Position numbers and translations under genes: made by a program
Shown: positions 20,778 to 31,124 of the stretch, piece by piece
How positions within the stretch are numbered: position 1 is the stretch's first letter
How the letters are laid out: the number at the start of each line of letters is the position of its first letter
The notes under the pieces: model-generated
Database searches by the model: none
Told to the model about the DNA's origin: nothing
The model's input: the letters and a program-made list of their open reading frames with translations, nothing else
Source of the DNA: Linum tenue
Lineage: Eukaryota > Streptophyta > Magnoliopsida > Malpighiales > Linaceae
Assembly: GCA_946122785.1 (NCBI GenBank)
Contig: CAMGYJ010000003.1
Span: 3,782,001 to 3,846,000, forward strand
Length of the DNA: 64,000 bases
Direction of reading: 5' to 3'

Positions 20778-22131
20778 TTATGCCTCTGTTATTCCTTCTG
20801 CGACGAAATATGCCAAGACCTGGGCTTTTATCGCTGGTCGGGGCGCATACCGAATGTCGAACTCACTTAACTGGACTGCCCATTTGACTAGGCGCCCAGC
20901 CACATCCATTGATCCCAATGTGGACTTCAGCGGAAGGTTGGTGAGCACTACGATGGTGTGCGCCTGGAAGTAGGGCCTCAGCTTGATCGCGACCATCACA
21001 ACTGCCAACGCGGCCTTCTCGATGGGTGCATATCGTCTTTCATGGGCGACCATTGGTACGGCTGACATAGTATACCGGTAAGTCTTCCCCCGTGTGGGTC
21101 TCCTTTGAGACGAGTACTGCACTTACCGAGACTTCAGACACGGCGATATAAAGGTACAATGTTTCCCCTGCCTTAGGCGCCGTCATCACGGTTGGGGCGG
21201 CCAAGAGTCGTTTCAATTCTTCGAACGCTACATTGCACTCAGCAGTCCATTGGAAACATACCGCCTTTTTGAGCGTCCGGAAAAAAGGAGCGGCCTTATC
21301 TGCGGACTGTGGGATGAAACACCCAAGGGCCGCCAACCTTCCTGCCAAGCCTTGCACCTCTTTGGGCGTCTTTGGGGGCGTCACTCTAAGGATAGTGTCC
21401 ACCTGCTTTGGGTTGGCTTCGATGCCTCGCTTGGTGATCATGAATCCCAAGAATTTCCCCGCTTCGGCGCCGAACACACATTTGAGAGGGTTGAGGTGAA
21501 GCCTGTGCGCCCGCATAGCCTGGAACGTTTCCCGCAAGTCTCCCAGGTGATCCTCATGCCTACGACTTTTGACTATCAAGTCCTCCACATAGGCTTCCAC
21601 ATTACGCCCAATCTGTCCGCAGAAGACATTGTTGACCATTCTTTGATAGGTAGCGCCCGCATTCTTGAGTCCGAACTCTATGACCCGGTAACAAAAATTT
21701 TCGAAGGGCGTCATGAAAGCCGTTTTAAGTCGGTCTTCCTCTGCCAAGGGAATTTGATGGTACCCGGAGAAAATATCCACAAATCTTAGCATTTCATGAT
21801 ACGCCGTGGCATCCACCAGCTGGTCTATTCGGGGCATCGGGTAGGCATCTGTGGGGTATGCTCTGTTAAGGCTAGTATAATCAACGCACATTCTCCAATC
21901 TCCTGACGGCTTTGGCACAAAGACCACGTTCGATAACCAAGTAACATAAGCCGTTTCTTCGACCAAGTTGGCGCCCAAAAGCTTGTCCACTTTGACCCTA
22001 AGCGCCCCCTCCTTCTCTGGTGACAGGTTCCTACGCTTTTGTTTCACTGCGCCCCTGCCTTCTTCGACGACCAACTTATGAACGGCCGTCTCCGGGGTGA
22101 CCGCCCGGCATCTCCAGAGCACTCCATGCAA
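20778..22131 (-). pseudogene. Reverse transcriptase and RNase H of element A, damaged
   Basis: Two overlapping frames (22131-21040 and 21122-20778) cover RT and the start of RNase H. Typical Tat motifs are present: WRMCVDYTSLN, IFSGYHQIPL, FGLKNAGATYQRMVN, CVFGAEAGKFLGFM. The active-site box reads AYVEDLIVK, so the first Asp of YVDD is Glu (codon GAG near 21590). This should abolish or strongly reduce polymerisation. A frameshift near 21100 and further breaks toward 20610 separate RT from the integrase frame. The protein upstream and downstream is otherwise well kept. Confidence 0.85.
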
Positions 22132-23108
22132 AAAGCTCCGCGAACTCTTTTAGAAGAGCGATGAGGCGTTCTTTCATTTCACTTGGCGCCTTTGCAGATA
22201 TCCTTACTTGCCTTTCCGGACGCCCTTCATCCAACGCCACTAAAAGCTCATCATCGGCCGCTTCGGCTCGGGGTGCCTCAGCTTCCACCACGTTGACCCT
22301 TTCATCGGTGCATCTTCGTTTCCTCCCTGCTTCCTTTGCGTAACGCGGGGCGCCACGTCCCCGGGCTACGCCCAGACGTTGCGGAGCGATGAACTTTAAG
22401 GTCTGATGACAAGTAGAGGCCATTCCGTTGAACAAGGCTAGAAGGGGTCTTCCCAGAATTGCGTTGTACGGCGATGAGTAGTCTACTATTCTGAAGTCAA
22501 TGGCGCGCGTCACTCTTTGCTCCCCGTCGCCCAAGGTAACCGGCAGACACACTCGCCCAATCACCCTGGCGGGCGCCCTCGAAAAGCCGACCAGCACCGA
22601 CTCCGATGGCTTGATCAGTTCTGGCGACAGTTGCATACGGCCTACCGTATCCTTGAACAACACGTCCATTGAACTCCCCGTGTCGACGAGCATCCTTCTC
22701 ACTTTGCATCCCGCCACCACTCCTTGTATTTCTAAGGCATCCATGGACGGGAGCATGCATGCCTCCTCTGGCACCCTATTAAAACTGATATTGATCGCCT
22801 CCTCCACCTCGGCAGATGTCGCTCTCAGCCGGTGGTTTGCCTCTATCTTCTCCCCCAAGTCTATCGTTCCCGAAATGGCCTCAATGGTGAGGCGCACTCT
22901 CTCAGGCGCCTTTTCTTGGTCGAGGTCATAGGGCGGGGGGGGGGGGGGGGGGGGGGGGCAGTTCTTCCTTCGTTCTCTCTACGCCGGCCACGCACGCCCG
23001 ATGCACCCTCTCTTCAGGTTTTTTGACGAAGTCGCTAAGCATTCCTCTATCTTCCAGACCTTGCAGCTCGGTCTTCAACTGATAGCAGTCGGCGGTGTGG
23101 TGCCCCAT
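22076..23108 (-). pseudogene. Gag C-terminal knuckle and protease of element A, with a C24 tract
   Basis: The frame 23108-22926 has the Tat-type Gag knuckle (MGHHTADCYQLKTELQG) and ends in polyproline. On the plus strand this is an uninterrupted run of 24 G (22935-22958). The frame 22897-22076 continues with the aspartic protease: MLVDTGSSMDVLF active site and YNAILGRPLLALFNG flap region. The homopolymer probably causes the frame change between the two. Confidence 0.85.
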
Positions 23109-23145
23109 CTCCCGGTGAAAATCACAATATCGATCCAGGTTCCAT

Positions 23146-24230
23146 TCATTGGGCTGTCCCCTTTTCCCTGACGTGCTGGAGTATGTTTTTCAGTGTGTCA
23201 TTATACTCAGCGAAGGCTCCCGCTCCCCTGGGCGCTGGGCGCCCCACATCGGCTCTCTTTGGTGGTGGGTGATTCACGGGTGCATATCCTGGACCATTCG
23301 GGAGGTGCGGCCTCCTTGTCACTTCAACTTCTTCCCCCCTCGTTTTCCGCCTATCTGCCCTTCTGGCTACCAAGGTTTCCTCGAGCATTATCACCTTTTG
23401 TACCCGGTGATCCAAATCTTCCGTGGACACCACGTCCCTTTTTGCCAGCGCCCTACACAGTTCTTCGCTGGTGGTACATTCGTTCAAGCATACTCCCAAC
23501 ACCGACGGATGGGCGTCTTTCACTTCCAAGGCTACTGACAGCCACCTTTCATAAAATTCTCGCAGCGCCTCCCCATCTCTTTGTTTGACCTTGAACAAGG
23601 CGCATATGGTCAGGGAGCGGCACTTCCTGCTGGCGAACTTTGCCAAAAACATTGATGCAAACTGCTCGAAGCAGTCAATACGTCCCTCTTCGATTTGGTG
23701 GTACCAGTCGAGGACCACGCCCGCAAATGTCGATGGGAACACTTTGCACAAAGTAGCGTCCGTGCTGTTGTAAAGCTGCATCTTGGTGAAGTACCCATTC
23801 AGGTGATCATCTGGGTCCGCCGTTCCGTCGTAAGTGGGAAGTGGGGGAATGTTGGTCACTGTGGGCTCCACCAATATATTACGCGCCAGGGGCTGCCTCA
23901 CGGGGCAGTGGCGTGGTAGGCGCCCCAAAAATGCCTTGACTCGCTCTCTGTCTCCACTACCCTTTCCCTCTTCTTCGAAATCGAGCTAGGCGTCATTCCT
24001 TCACCCCTCTTCAAGGCGTCAACCTCCCGCCGCAGCACCTCGATTGTCTCGTCCTGATCTTCGATGATCCTAAATAGCTCCTTTTTCGTGACCGAGGCGT
24101 CTTCCGATCTTTGAAACATGCCACCACTTTCTTCGCTGACGTCCTTCTCGGGCGTCAACTCTCTCATCTGCTCAGACTCCTCCTCTGTAATTTCCTCTCT
24201 CTCTTCGCTCATAGGCGCCTCCTCACTCAT
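23146..24230 (-). pseudogene. Gag of element A, frameshifted
   Basis: Gag begins at ATG 24230 (MSEEAPMSEERE) with an acidic, coiled-coil N-terminus (24230-23898) and shifts frame near 23900-23928 into the capsid region (23928-23146). The latter shows LPTYDGTADPDDHLNGYF, VVLDWYHQIEEG and EALREFYERW, typical of the plant retrotransposon gag domain. The same region in element C is uninterrupted, so the break is a lesion and not a family feature. Confidence 0.85.
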
Positions 24231-24246
24231 GATTCCTGGTTATATT

Positions 24247-24264
24247 CCCCTTCATGGCGCGCCA
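24247..24264 (-). other. Primer binding site of element A
   Basis: It reads TGGCGCGCCATGAAGGGG on the minus strand, two bases after the 5' LTR. It matches the PBS of element C with one difference and resembles the 3' end of plant tRNA-Arg(CCT) (from memory) with mismatches. Confidence 0.65.
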
Positions 24265-24266
24265 AT

Positions 24267-24758
24267 TGTTTGTGCCACGACGCCCGACAATGCGTCCTCG
24301 TCCTCCGCGTCCAATTCCTTCCTACACATACGAGCTCAGAGGGGGGCGCCTAGGCCCGTTAGCCCTCCGACGATCAAGTTAGTGACTTAGAGAGGGAAAT
24401 CCTTTTAGTAAGAGTTCTAGTGAGAGAGTCCAACCTGTGTAAATGCTACCAACTGCCCCTATTTATACTTACCGAGTTCGAGGTTGATCTCTTCCACGTC
24501 ACTGTCCTCATTTAATGCCTTGTACCCTCTTTGTCAGATATCTCAACTGCCTTGTCAGGCTTCTGACGCGTTGACAGGCGCCTGCCGGCGATGGACCACT
24601 TGACAGCCTGGTCTCCCTTGGCTTTTAGTGTTTTGTCCTCATGCGCCCCTCATCTTGCTTGGGCCTAGAGATGCCTCACAAACCCATTCACGGGCCTTGC
24701 CCTCCAATTCTGTTGCTTGGAGGCCCAGACCACTACTTGATGGGTAGTACCCCCAACA
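24267..24758 (-). repeat. 5' LTR of element A
   Basis: 492 bp, TG...CA, followed on the plus strand by the target duplication GTTTC (24759-24763). Confidence 0.95.
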
Positions 24759-24763
24759 GTTTC

Positions 24764-24856
24764 TGCTAAAAAAATAAAAAAAAAAAACGATGCATTGTAA
24801 ACAATACATGCATAATGACGATCTCAACAAAACAATCGCAACTTCCAAACGACCCC
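24764..24856 (+). mobile_element. Right part of the PIF/Harbinger-like MITE split by element A
   Basis: It ends CGCAACTTCCAAACGACCCC, the inverse of the left terminus at 15484, followed by TTC. Confidence 0.75.
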
Positions 24857-25673
24857 TTCATACCCATTTAATTGACTATGAACAAATGAGAGAGAGAGGA
24901 GGAGGAGGAGGCTTGATAGAGTGGGAATGATGATGGCGATCAGTTGTGGGGTTTGCTTAATATAGGGATGGGAGAGGGACAGGGAGAGAGAGAGGGGTTG
25001 ATTGTTTGATGGGTCTATACTGTAGATAGGGAAGGAAGTGAATGGCAATGGCCAAAAAGTAACGACGAATAGAGGAAGGGATGCCCGCAAAAAAAGGTAG
25101 CGGGCATGAGCTGTCACCGTTTTTTATGTACAATCAACGGCCAAACTTGCTTTGTCTAATGTGGTGTACTCAGGTTTATAAAAAAAAAAACGCCCACATG
25201 TGATTATAAAATCCTTTAGTGAACAGTAAATTCCGATTTTTTCTTAAGGAACGGTAATCTCACTTTTATGGTAATTTTTAAGGACTTGTGTTTTAATAAT
25301 TCTAATTAGAGATGGTATTGACTCAAAATGTCCACTTCATGTTGTCATCATAACCATCAATCCCATTAGCGATTTATGGATACATAGTTGAAATAAATCT
25401 TTATATATCGGGTAGAGGAAAAAATTGTGAAATCATATGTGCAGAGACATGTAAAAAGAAAATAGATTCAAATATGCGCTCTCTGTATCCTCTGTAATTT
25501 GAGGGCACTGTGAACTCGTAGCTTGGGATGCACGGGGTTAATACACCTCAAGCAACCGATCGGTTTCAATCATTTGAGTTGTTGATCAGAGAGATGTTCG
25601 TATGTAATTTGCTTTCATTCCTCTCAAACGACAACCAATATATGGACTTGAAGTTTGCACAGAATTATCGACT
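24857..25673. other. Host-like non-coding sequence
   Basis: It contains GA-rich simple sequence near 24890-25000 and AT-rich sequence beyond. The frames at 25117-24824 and 25528-25716 have no recognisable domain. I see no supportable gene. Confidence 0.4.
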
Positions 25674-25681
25674 ACCAGATC

Positions 25682-25922
25682 CAGTGGCGGAGGGAGGTGG
25701 AGGAGTGGGGTCCTAGGACCCCACTTCTTGGTAAATAATTGAACAACAAAATCCTTTAAAAATATGGGGTTTAGTATGATTCTTCACGTTTAGGACCCCA
25801 TGATCTCGTTGATGTTAGTTCAACTAAGGACCCCATTCAAGTCAAAGTTCATTAGATACGCATGTTTTAGTATTAGTAAATTTTTAAGGCCCCAATAAAC
25901 TGAGAGTCTAGCTACGCCACTG
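25682..25922. mobile_element. hAT-type MITE, 241 bp
   Basis: The ends CAGTGGCGGAG and CTACGCCACTG are inverted repeats typical of hAT elements. An exact 8-bp target duplication ACCAGATC flanks it (25674-25681 and 25923-25930). It is non-coding, with internal repeats around GGACCCCA. Confidence 0.9.
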
Positions 25923-25930
25923 ACCAGATC

Positions 25931-26908
25931 CGTTGGTCTGTAATATTCACCATATCCCACAAACACAAAACCTCAGCGTGGAATATAATCTCGGACTCAA
26001 ATGTAGAAAATATTGGAAGATCTTTACAGAGTTCCTCAACAACATAGAGCTTGGAAGTTGGAAACCTCAAACCATATGATGTGCTCAAAATAATGGTTAA
26101 TGTTAAAAATGTGAGAACTTAAAATAATTCTTCTTACGATTGTCCCTAGCTACATCACCACCCACATGCTAGATGTGGATACATGGACTACATAATTATT
26201 TCCCCTTTCATTTTCAATCCCAAACTTTCCCCACATAACCAAAAATGAAAAATCTCAATTAAAAAGCTTTGATTCTTTCAACACCCTTTGCAGCCTTTCA
26301 TTTAAGATCATCTAGCAGAATCATATTTGAGGCTGAGATTTGGCTATCTCATTCTCACCACAGGACAAACGTAACCTCTCTTCAATAATTAATACAAAAC
26401 AACATACAATAATCTGGGCTTAGCTTAGCTATCTCCTTTCACACCACTTGGTCTTGAACTTTCGCAGCATCCCTTTCTCTTAATAATAAATAAATCTATC
26501 TATCAAAAGCTTAATGCAGCTGTCGTGAGCTTAATGTCTAGGTTTGATGGTAATGTTTCCACTGTCACGTTCTCCCCTTTCTTGTTTTGTCAATTTATTG
26601 TGCTTTGACATGTTATTCGATTCCACTAAGCCAATAGGAATCCAGTTGTGCATTTCCAAGCAATAGTTAGCAACCTTGGGGTCTTCCCTTTCAACCACAG
26701 ACTCAATTCTAGCATATCAGTGTTCATTATTTGTTGACAAAGTCGTTGAATTGGAATGAAAAAGCATGTAATCAGTATGACATTCAGGTTAATTGGGTGT
26801 ATAAAAGAGTAGAAATGATTTAAAAAAAATCATCCAGATCGAGTTTTTTTTATAATGGTGATATATGTTTGTTTATATTGTTAAGTGTTATTTGAGTAAT
26901 TTGAAACT
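25931..26908. other. AT-rich non-coding spacer
   Basis: No open frame, RNA gene or repeat that I can support in this stretch. Confidence 0.4.
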
Positions 26909-27069
26909 GTTCTCATTATATACCGGGCGAGGGGAGAAAAGGAGAGAATTAATTGTTTATGCGGGTTTTTTCATTTATTTTTTGGGGCTTTACCGGATAT
27001 GCCCCTGGACCGGCCATCTGGATTCTGGAATGTTCCCCGTTTTGAGACAGGGGCACATACGTAAATTAA

Positions 27070-27640
27070 CCAAGTGCAGTCCATATTCCGCCGATCCAAC
27101 ATTGTATGAATTTTCAGGCCACCATGACGAGTGAATGAACTGGCACAGGCTCGGAATACTCCCATATCTTCCCGCAAGGTTAAGATATCCCACGGCTAAA
27201 TCAGAGAGGCGGAGATGCTACCTAGAGAGAACTAATCAGCGTCAGAAAACTGGGGGAATGAATAGCAGAAACACAGTAACCTAGAGAACCTTGAAGAGCA
27301 AAGACAAAAAAAATTCTCTACCGGAACTTAGGAGACTATAAATTTCCTGAAGATGAGTACACAATAATGCCTAAAACTATTCAGAAGATCAATTAACTTA
27401 CAACAAGATGCTTCTAACAGAACAACACACTGACTATGAACTATAGACACAACAGAACTAGGTCAGGAAGCTTGAATCCAGATTCATACTAACAGAAACA
27501 ACTGCAAGAGGAGCAATTAGGCTCACATCATCCAAAGACTTTTCAACGTTTACAGAGTAGTGCTATATGGCTTGATGTACCCAGATGCACTTTTCAACGT
27601 TTACAGAGTAGTGCAATTAGGCTCACATCATCCAAACACT
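27070..27640. repeat. Block duplicated from (or with) 49850-50500
   Basis: Shared landmarks in the same order and orientation: CCAACATTGT, AAATCAGAGAGGC, TCAGAAAACTGGGGGAATGA, AACCTTGAAGAGCAAA, AACTTACAACAAGATGCTTC and GAAGCTTGAAT. The other copy has an extra 110-130 bp segment near 50150-50270. A short internal direct repeat (ACTTTTCAACGTTTACAGAG) is at 27539 and 27590. Confidence 0.8.
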
Positions 27641-27643
27641 TTT

Positions 27644-29878
27644 CTAACTAATGCCCATCTGTAGAGCTTTAATTTCAAAAGGCATTGCTTGTCTTACTAT
27701 TTCATCGAATTCTTTCCTAAATGTGGCATTACGAGCCAGTAGCGGTGCCATTTCAGAGACTGCACTAAGGGCATCTGATACAACCGTAATGAAAAAACTG
27801 AAGAAAAGACTCAATGTTATTTGCAGCGAGGGAAGACAGAAGAATATGTTAACCCAGCAGCAGCCTAGTTCCAAGATATGAGATAAAATTCCATGAGTGA
27901 TACATGCATATAGACAAACATTGAACCTAACTTTAAGGTACATTTAATTTTGCAGGAAACATGCAATCATGCAGATTATATATGCAATCAGCTTGGTTAC
28001 CAATAAAGATACATCAGCTAGTAAATAGTGAAAACAGAATCCACATTTCAGAAGCAATGATAAAGAAAGAGCCAAACCTGGCGTTTCAATGTGCTACTGT
28101 CCTCCGTAAGTTCAGCAGCGCTATCTTTATAAACCTGAAAGATATCCTTGGCGTCTTTTGAACCTGAAAATAAGTGAATAATAAGAGCTTGTGCTTTACT
28201 ATGCTTTTCCGTGCCAATCTACCCAGTAATCAAACTCCGACAACTACAACTGGAACCATCTTTATAGGAAAACTACCACATCAAAAAAGCTACTGTGGTG
28301 TTTCTACTCTCAATAACAAGGAAACTTTTGAGGGGTTAAAATACTCAACTTGGTTGGCATAACAAGGATAGTAGAACAATAAAAGGGCTATGGAGACTCA
28401 ATATGTTTCAACAATTCCAGCAGGAAGAGGAGATTCTCTATACTTCCAAGTTCAAACAGTCACGCATGCACCATGAAAACTTAACCAAACATGAAAGAGC
28501 AAAGAAACAAATGGATAGAAGAAGAAAAAACTAAAAGTTTATGACAATAACAATATATTAACTTACCTGTCCGAATGGCCAGAACTGAAAGGACAAGGCA
28601 GTGTCCCAACACGAGTCTCTCCCTACAGACAACCGCTCGACGCTCAACAAGGGCGCCTCTAGAATCAAGAACATAGGGTTCACTGCGAGGTTCACCTAAA
28701 CCAGCTGGTTCTTCACGATTTAGTTCCTAATATCAAGAAGACTTCACTTAGATGTTTCACATACGGTTACTCGTATAATATCAAGAAAAAAATTGATGCG
28801 TCAAACATTTATTAGAGAAATTAACCGCTGCGGCGCTGCCTAAGACCACCATTGATCAGATCTTCCAAATGCTTTTGAATCTCTGACAGAAGTTTTGCTG
28901 GAAGATCCTGATCAAGAACAAAAGCCTGGGAAAGAGAAAGGACATGGAAACTTAGTTGCTTCGGAATCACATCGAGCTGCCAAAATGACTTGAAGTAGAC
29001 GAGAGATACTGTAAACAGTGTATAGAGTGCTGTTAGTAGATCTCGTCTCTCAGTATACCAAAGTCCACCGCAAAGTTGATGGCTCTCGTCCCATCAAACA
29101 CCACTATAAGTAGAAGAACAAAAACACCAACATGAACAAAGATATACGACCTGCATTTTGTGTAACAGTGACAACAGGAGAAAGCACAAAACTAAAGCAA
29201 CTGATAAGAACAGACCTCTTTGTTGGCAGATACAATCAACTGAACAGCATCTATCTCATTCAGATGGAGATCATCACTCAACTTCAAGGCCTACAGTACA
29301 ACGCATAGCTGAATGTCAAGTAAGGACACAGAATGCATATATTTGGTACTGGCTAGCACAAGCAAAACTTAACTCGGAATGAGAATCCCAACAGAGCATG
29401 AAATGCTTATTCAAAAAGTGCAAAAGATTAAGAGACACTTCTGCTCGTACAAGCACAGCAAATATCTGTTTAACTCAAACGAAATAGAATTCTCCGAGAT
29501 ACCCAACAAAGAACCAGAACACACAATTTGCACGTCCTGATCATCTAGTGAAATTGGTGGTGAATCCAGCAGCCGAAATTCCTTGGACTGAACTTGGGCA
29601 CGGTACTGCTTCGGAGGCTACAGAAAGGGGAAAGCAGATTTCCACCAAATTTAACTTAACGGCTCGAGAGATTAACAGGATTCTACTTCGAAACGAAATC
29701 AAGTATGCGATGCTGTAATTCGTCAGAAATAGAGACGGAAGTACCGGGTAACCGAGGAGGAAGGCAGAGATGCGCGAATGGCAGAGAGGAGTTCCATCCT
29801 CTGCGCAGGCGATGGAGACGAAGGCGCGATCATCAGAGTGAACTCGATAGTGGAGAGTAGCTGCTTCGCGGAAACCAT
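27644..29878 (-). pseudogene. NUP205: NUP205 5' gene fragment, captured and decayed
   Basis: NUP205 is a large inner-ring scaffold nucleoporin. Exon-like pieces in order: 29878-29753 (ATG, MVSAKQLLSTIE), 29617-29525 (SPPISLDDQDVQI), 29290-29216 (ALKLSDDLHLNEIDAVQ), 29103-29012 (GREP, then GLWYTERRDLLTALYTL), 28925-28830 (FVLDQ, EIQKHLEDLINGGLRQR), 28726-28567 (REEPAGLGEP, YVLDSRGALVERRAVV), 28163-28078 (GSKDAKDIFQ), 27820-27647 (VSDALSAV). Introns mostly keep GT-AG. Lesions: exon 4 loses about 8 bases before GLWYTERRD and so shifts frame, the end of exon 5 is garbled, and the exon 8 acceptor reads CAA for CAG. Only the first 270 or so of about 1800 residues are present. Family identity is from remembered plant NUP205 sequence. 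Confidence 0.75.
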
Positions 29879-29974
29879 TGCGGAGGATGACGGTCGGGGA
29901 ATGCTGGGAGATCAGCTGAAACCCTAACGAAATGAAGGAGAAGAAGGGAGAAGCGTAGGAGCAAGAAAAATGAC

Positions 29975-30008
29975 CTTCACGGCGGGAAGGAGAGGTTTCG
30001 CCGTGAAG
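29975..30008. other. Perfect 10-bp stem hairpin upstream of the NUP205 fragment
   Basis: CTTCACGGCG (29975-29984) and CGCCGTGAAG (29999-30008) are separated by 14 bases, in the leader or promoter side of the fragment. A telo-box AAACCCTAA at 29919-29927, common in plant housekeeping-gene leaders, is nearby. Confidence 0.5.
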
Positions 30009-30242
30009 TTTGGATTGGGTCGGGGTGACGTGTCCGGGTGACGTGGCAGCCGAGTATTTTACCCATGGGCCCTGTCACCCTTAGGGGGAACATTCCAGAA
30101 TTCGTCCCTTTCATTCGTTCAGCCAAAGGGCATATAAGGTAACTAAGCCCCAAAAAATGAAAAATGAAAACTGAAAAAACAAAATAGAAAACTAATTCCC
30201 TCCTTCTCTCCTCTCTTCCTCTATATTAGAGACCCAAAAAAA

Positions 30243-31115
30243 GGCTGAATTACACATTTGGTCACTCGAATTACATAAACATTTCACGTTTGCCACCCAA
30301 ATTAATTTCCTTTCAATCTAACCACTCACTTTACGAAACGTTTCACCGTTGGTCACCCTCCGTCAGTCTCCGTCAGACTCCGTTAACGCCGTCAGATTTT
30401 TGATGACGTGGCAAACGGAAGTGCTGACTGGGCTGACAGAGAGGCTAAGGGGTCGTTTGCTTGTTGGATTTGGGTCATGGATTTGGTACCTAAATCCCAA
30501 GTTTGATGGATTTAACACAAGTCCATTGTTTGTTGATGGGTGTCAAATCCGTGGGGTCCACGGATTTGGTCTTTAATTTGGGACCAAATCCGTAGACCCC
30601 ACGGACTTGTAAATCCCACATATTTGTTTGGGATTTGTAAATCCATGATGGTTGTTAGTTGCTTAAGTGACAAATCCATCATAAATCCATTATCAATTCT
30701 ATCACGCAAACACTAGACTTTTCAAATCCATAATACAATAAATCTCTCATGAATCCCAAGGTTTTTGTTGCACAAAACCTTCATTTTTCAAATCCAACAA
30801 GCAAACGACCCCTAAAAAAGACGGCACTAGAGGCTAAAAGTATTTGAAAATGGGGGAAAAGGGTTATTTTTCCCTCCCATTCCACTTCAGCACCCTAGTG
30901 CCGTCTTTTTTAGCCTCTCTGTCAGCCCAGTCAGCACTTCCGTTTGCCACGTCATCAAAAATCTGACGGCGTTAACGGAGTCTGACGGAGACTGACGGAG
31001 GGTGACCAACGGTGTAACGTTTCGTAAAGTGAGTGGTTAGATTGAAAGGAAATTAATTTGGGTGGCAAACGTGAAATGTTTATGTAATTCGAGTGACCAA
31101 ATGTGTAATTCAGCC
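30243..31115. mobile_element. Mutator-type MITE with arms of about 200 bp
   Basis: The arms GGCTGAATTACACATTTGGT and its inverse run about 200 bp each, through CTCCGTCAGACTCCGTTAAC and GGCAAACGGAAGTGCTGACT. A 9-bp duplication CCAAAAAAA flanks it (30234-30242 and 31116-31124), as expected of Mutator-like elements. The left arm is followed by a nested MITE (30449-30812). No coding capacity. Confidence 0.9.
30449..30812. mobile_element. Tourist/PIF-like MITE nested in the Mutator-type MITE
   Basis: The termini GGGGTCGTTTGCTTGTTGG and the inverse at 30812 are flanked by TAA (30446-30448 and 30813-30815). The opposite arm of the host MITE shows the empty site (GAGGCTAAAAAAGACGG when inverted), which proves a 3-bp duplication. 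Length 364 bp. The interior is a near-palindrome of AAATCC/GGATTT words. Confidence 0.9.
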
Positions 31116-31124
31116 CCAAAAAAA

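Larger units (their letters stand above)
15748..24758 (-). mobile_element. Tat-lineage Ty3/gypsy retrotransposon A (9011 bp)
   Basis: A complete LTR element in minus orientation. Both LTRs are 492 bp and the 5-bp target duplication is GTTTC (15743-15747 and 24759-24763). The order on the minus strand is PBS, gag, protease, reverse transcriptase, RNase H, integrase, then an oppositely transcribed gene, a PPT and the 3' LTR. The LTRs differ at about 10 positions by eye (98% identity), making it the oldest of the three Tat copies. Several frame breaks and an altered RT motif indicate that it is no longer autonomous. Its PPT and PBS match those of element C, marking them as one subgroup, while B differs. 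Confidence 0.95.
26909..30233 (-). mobile_element. Pack-MULE-like element carrying NUP205 exons
   Basis: Long inverted repeats bracket the region. The left arm (about 26909-27066) and the reverse complement of the right arm (about 30045-30233) share GAATTA, TTTTTTGGGGCTT, ATATGCCC, ATTCTGGAATGTTCCCC and GACAGGG in the same order. Between them lie eight exon-like pieces of NUP205 and a 570-bp block matching 49850-50500. Long arms around captured gene pieces is the Pack-MULE arrangement. I could not find a 9-bp target duplication, and arm divergence is considerable, so the outer limits are approximate. Confidence 0.6.

Noticed and set aside
21250..21789. Long plus-strand frame opposite reverse transcriptase of element A
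   Set aside because: It is the antisense shadow of a GC-rich pol sequence; the minus strand has unmistakable RT motifs.
24824..25117. 97-codon minus frame with Leu/Ser-rich sequence
   Set aside because: Produced by (GA)n simple sequence; no homology recognised.
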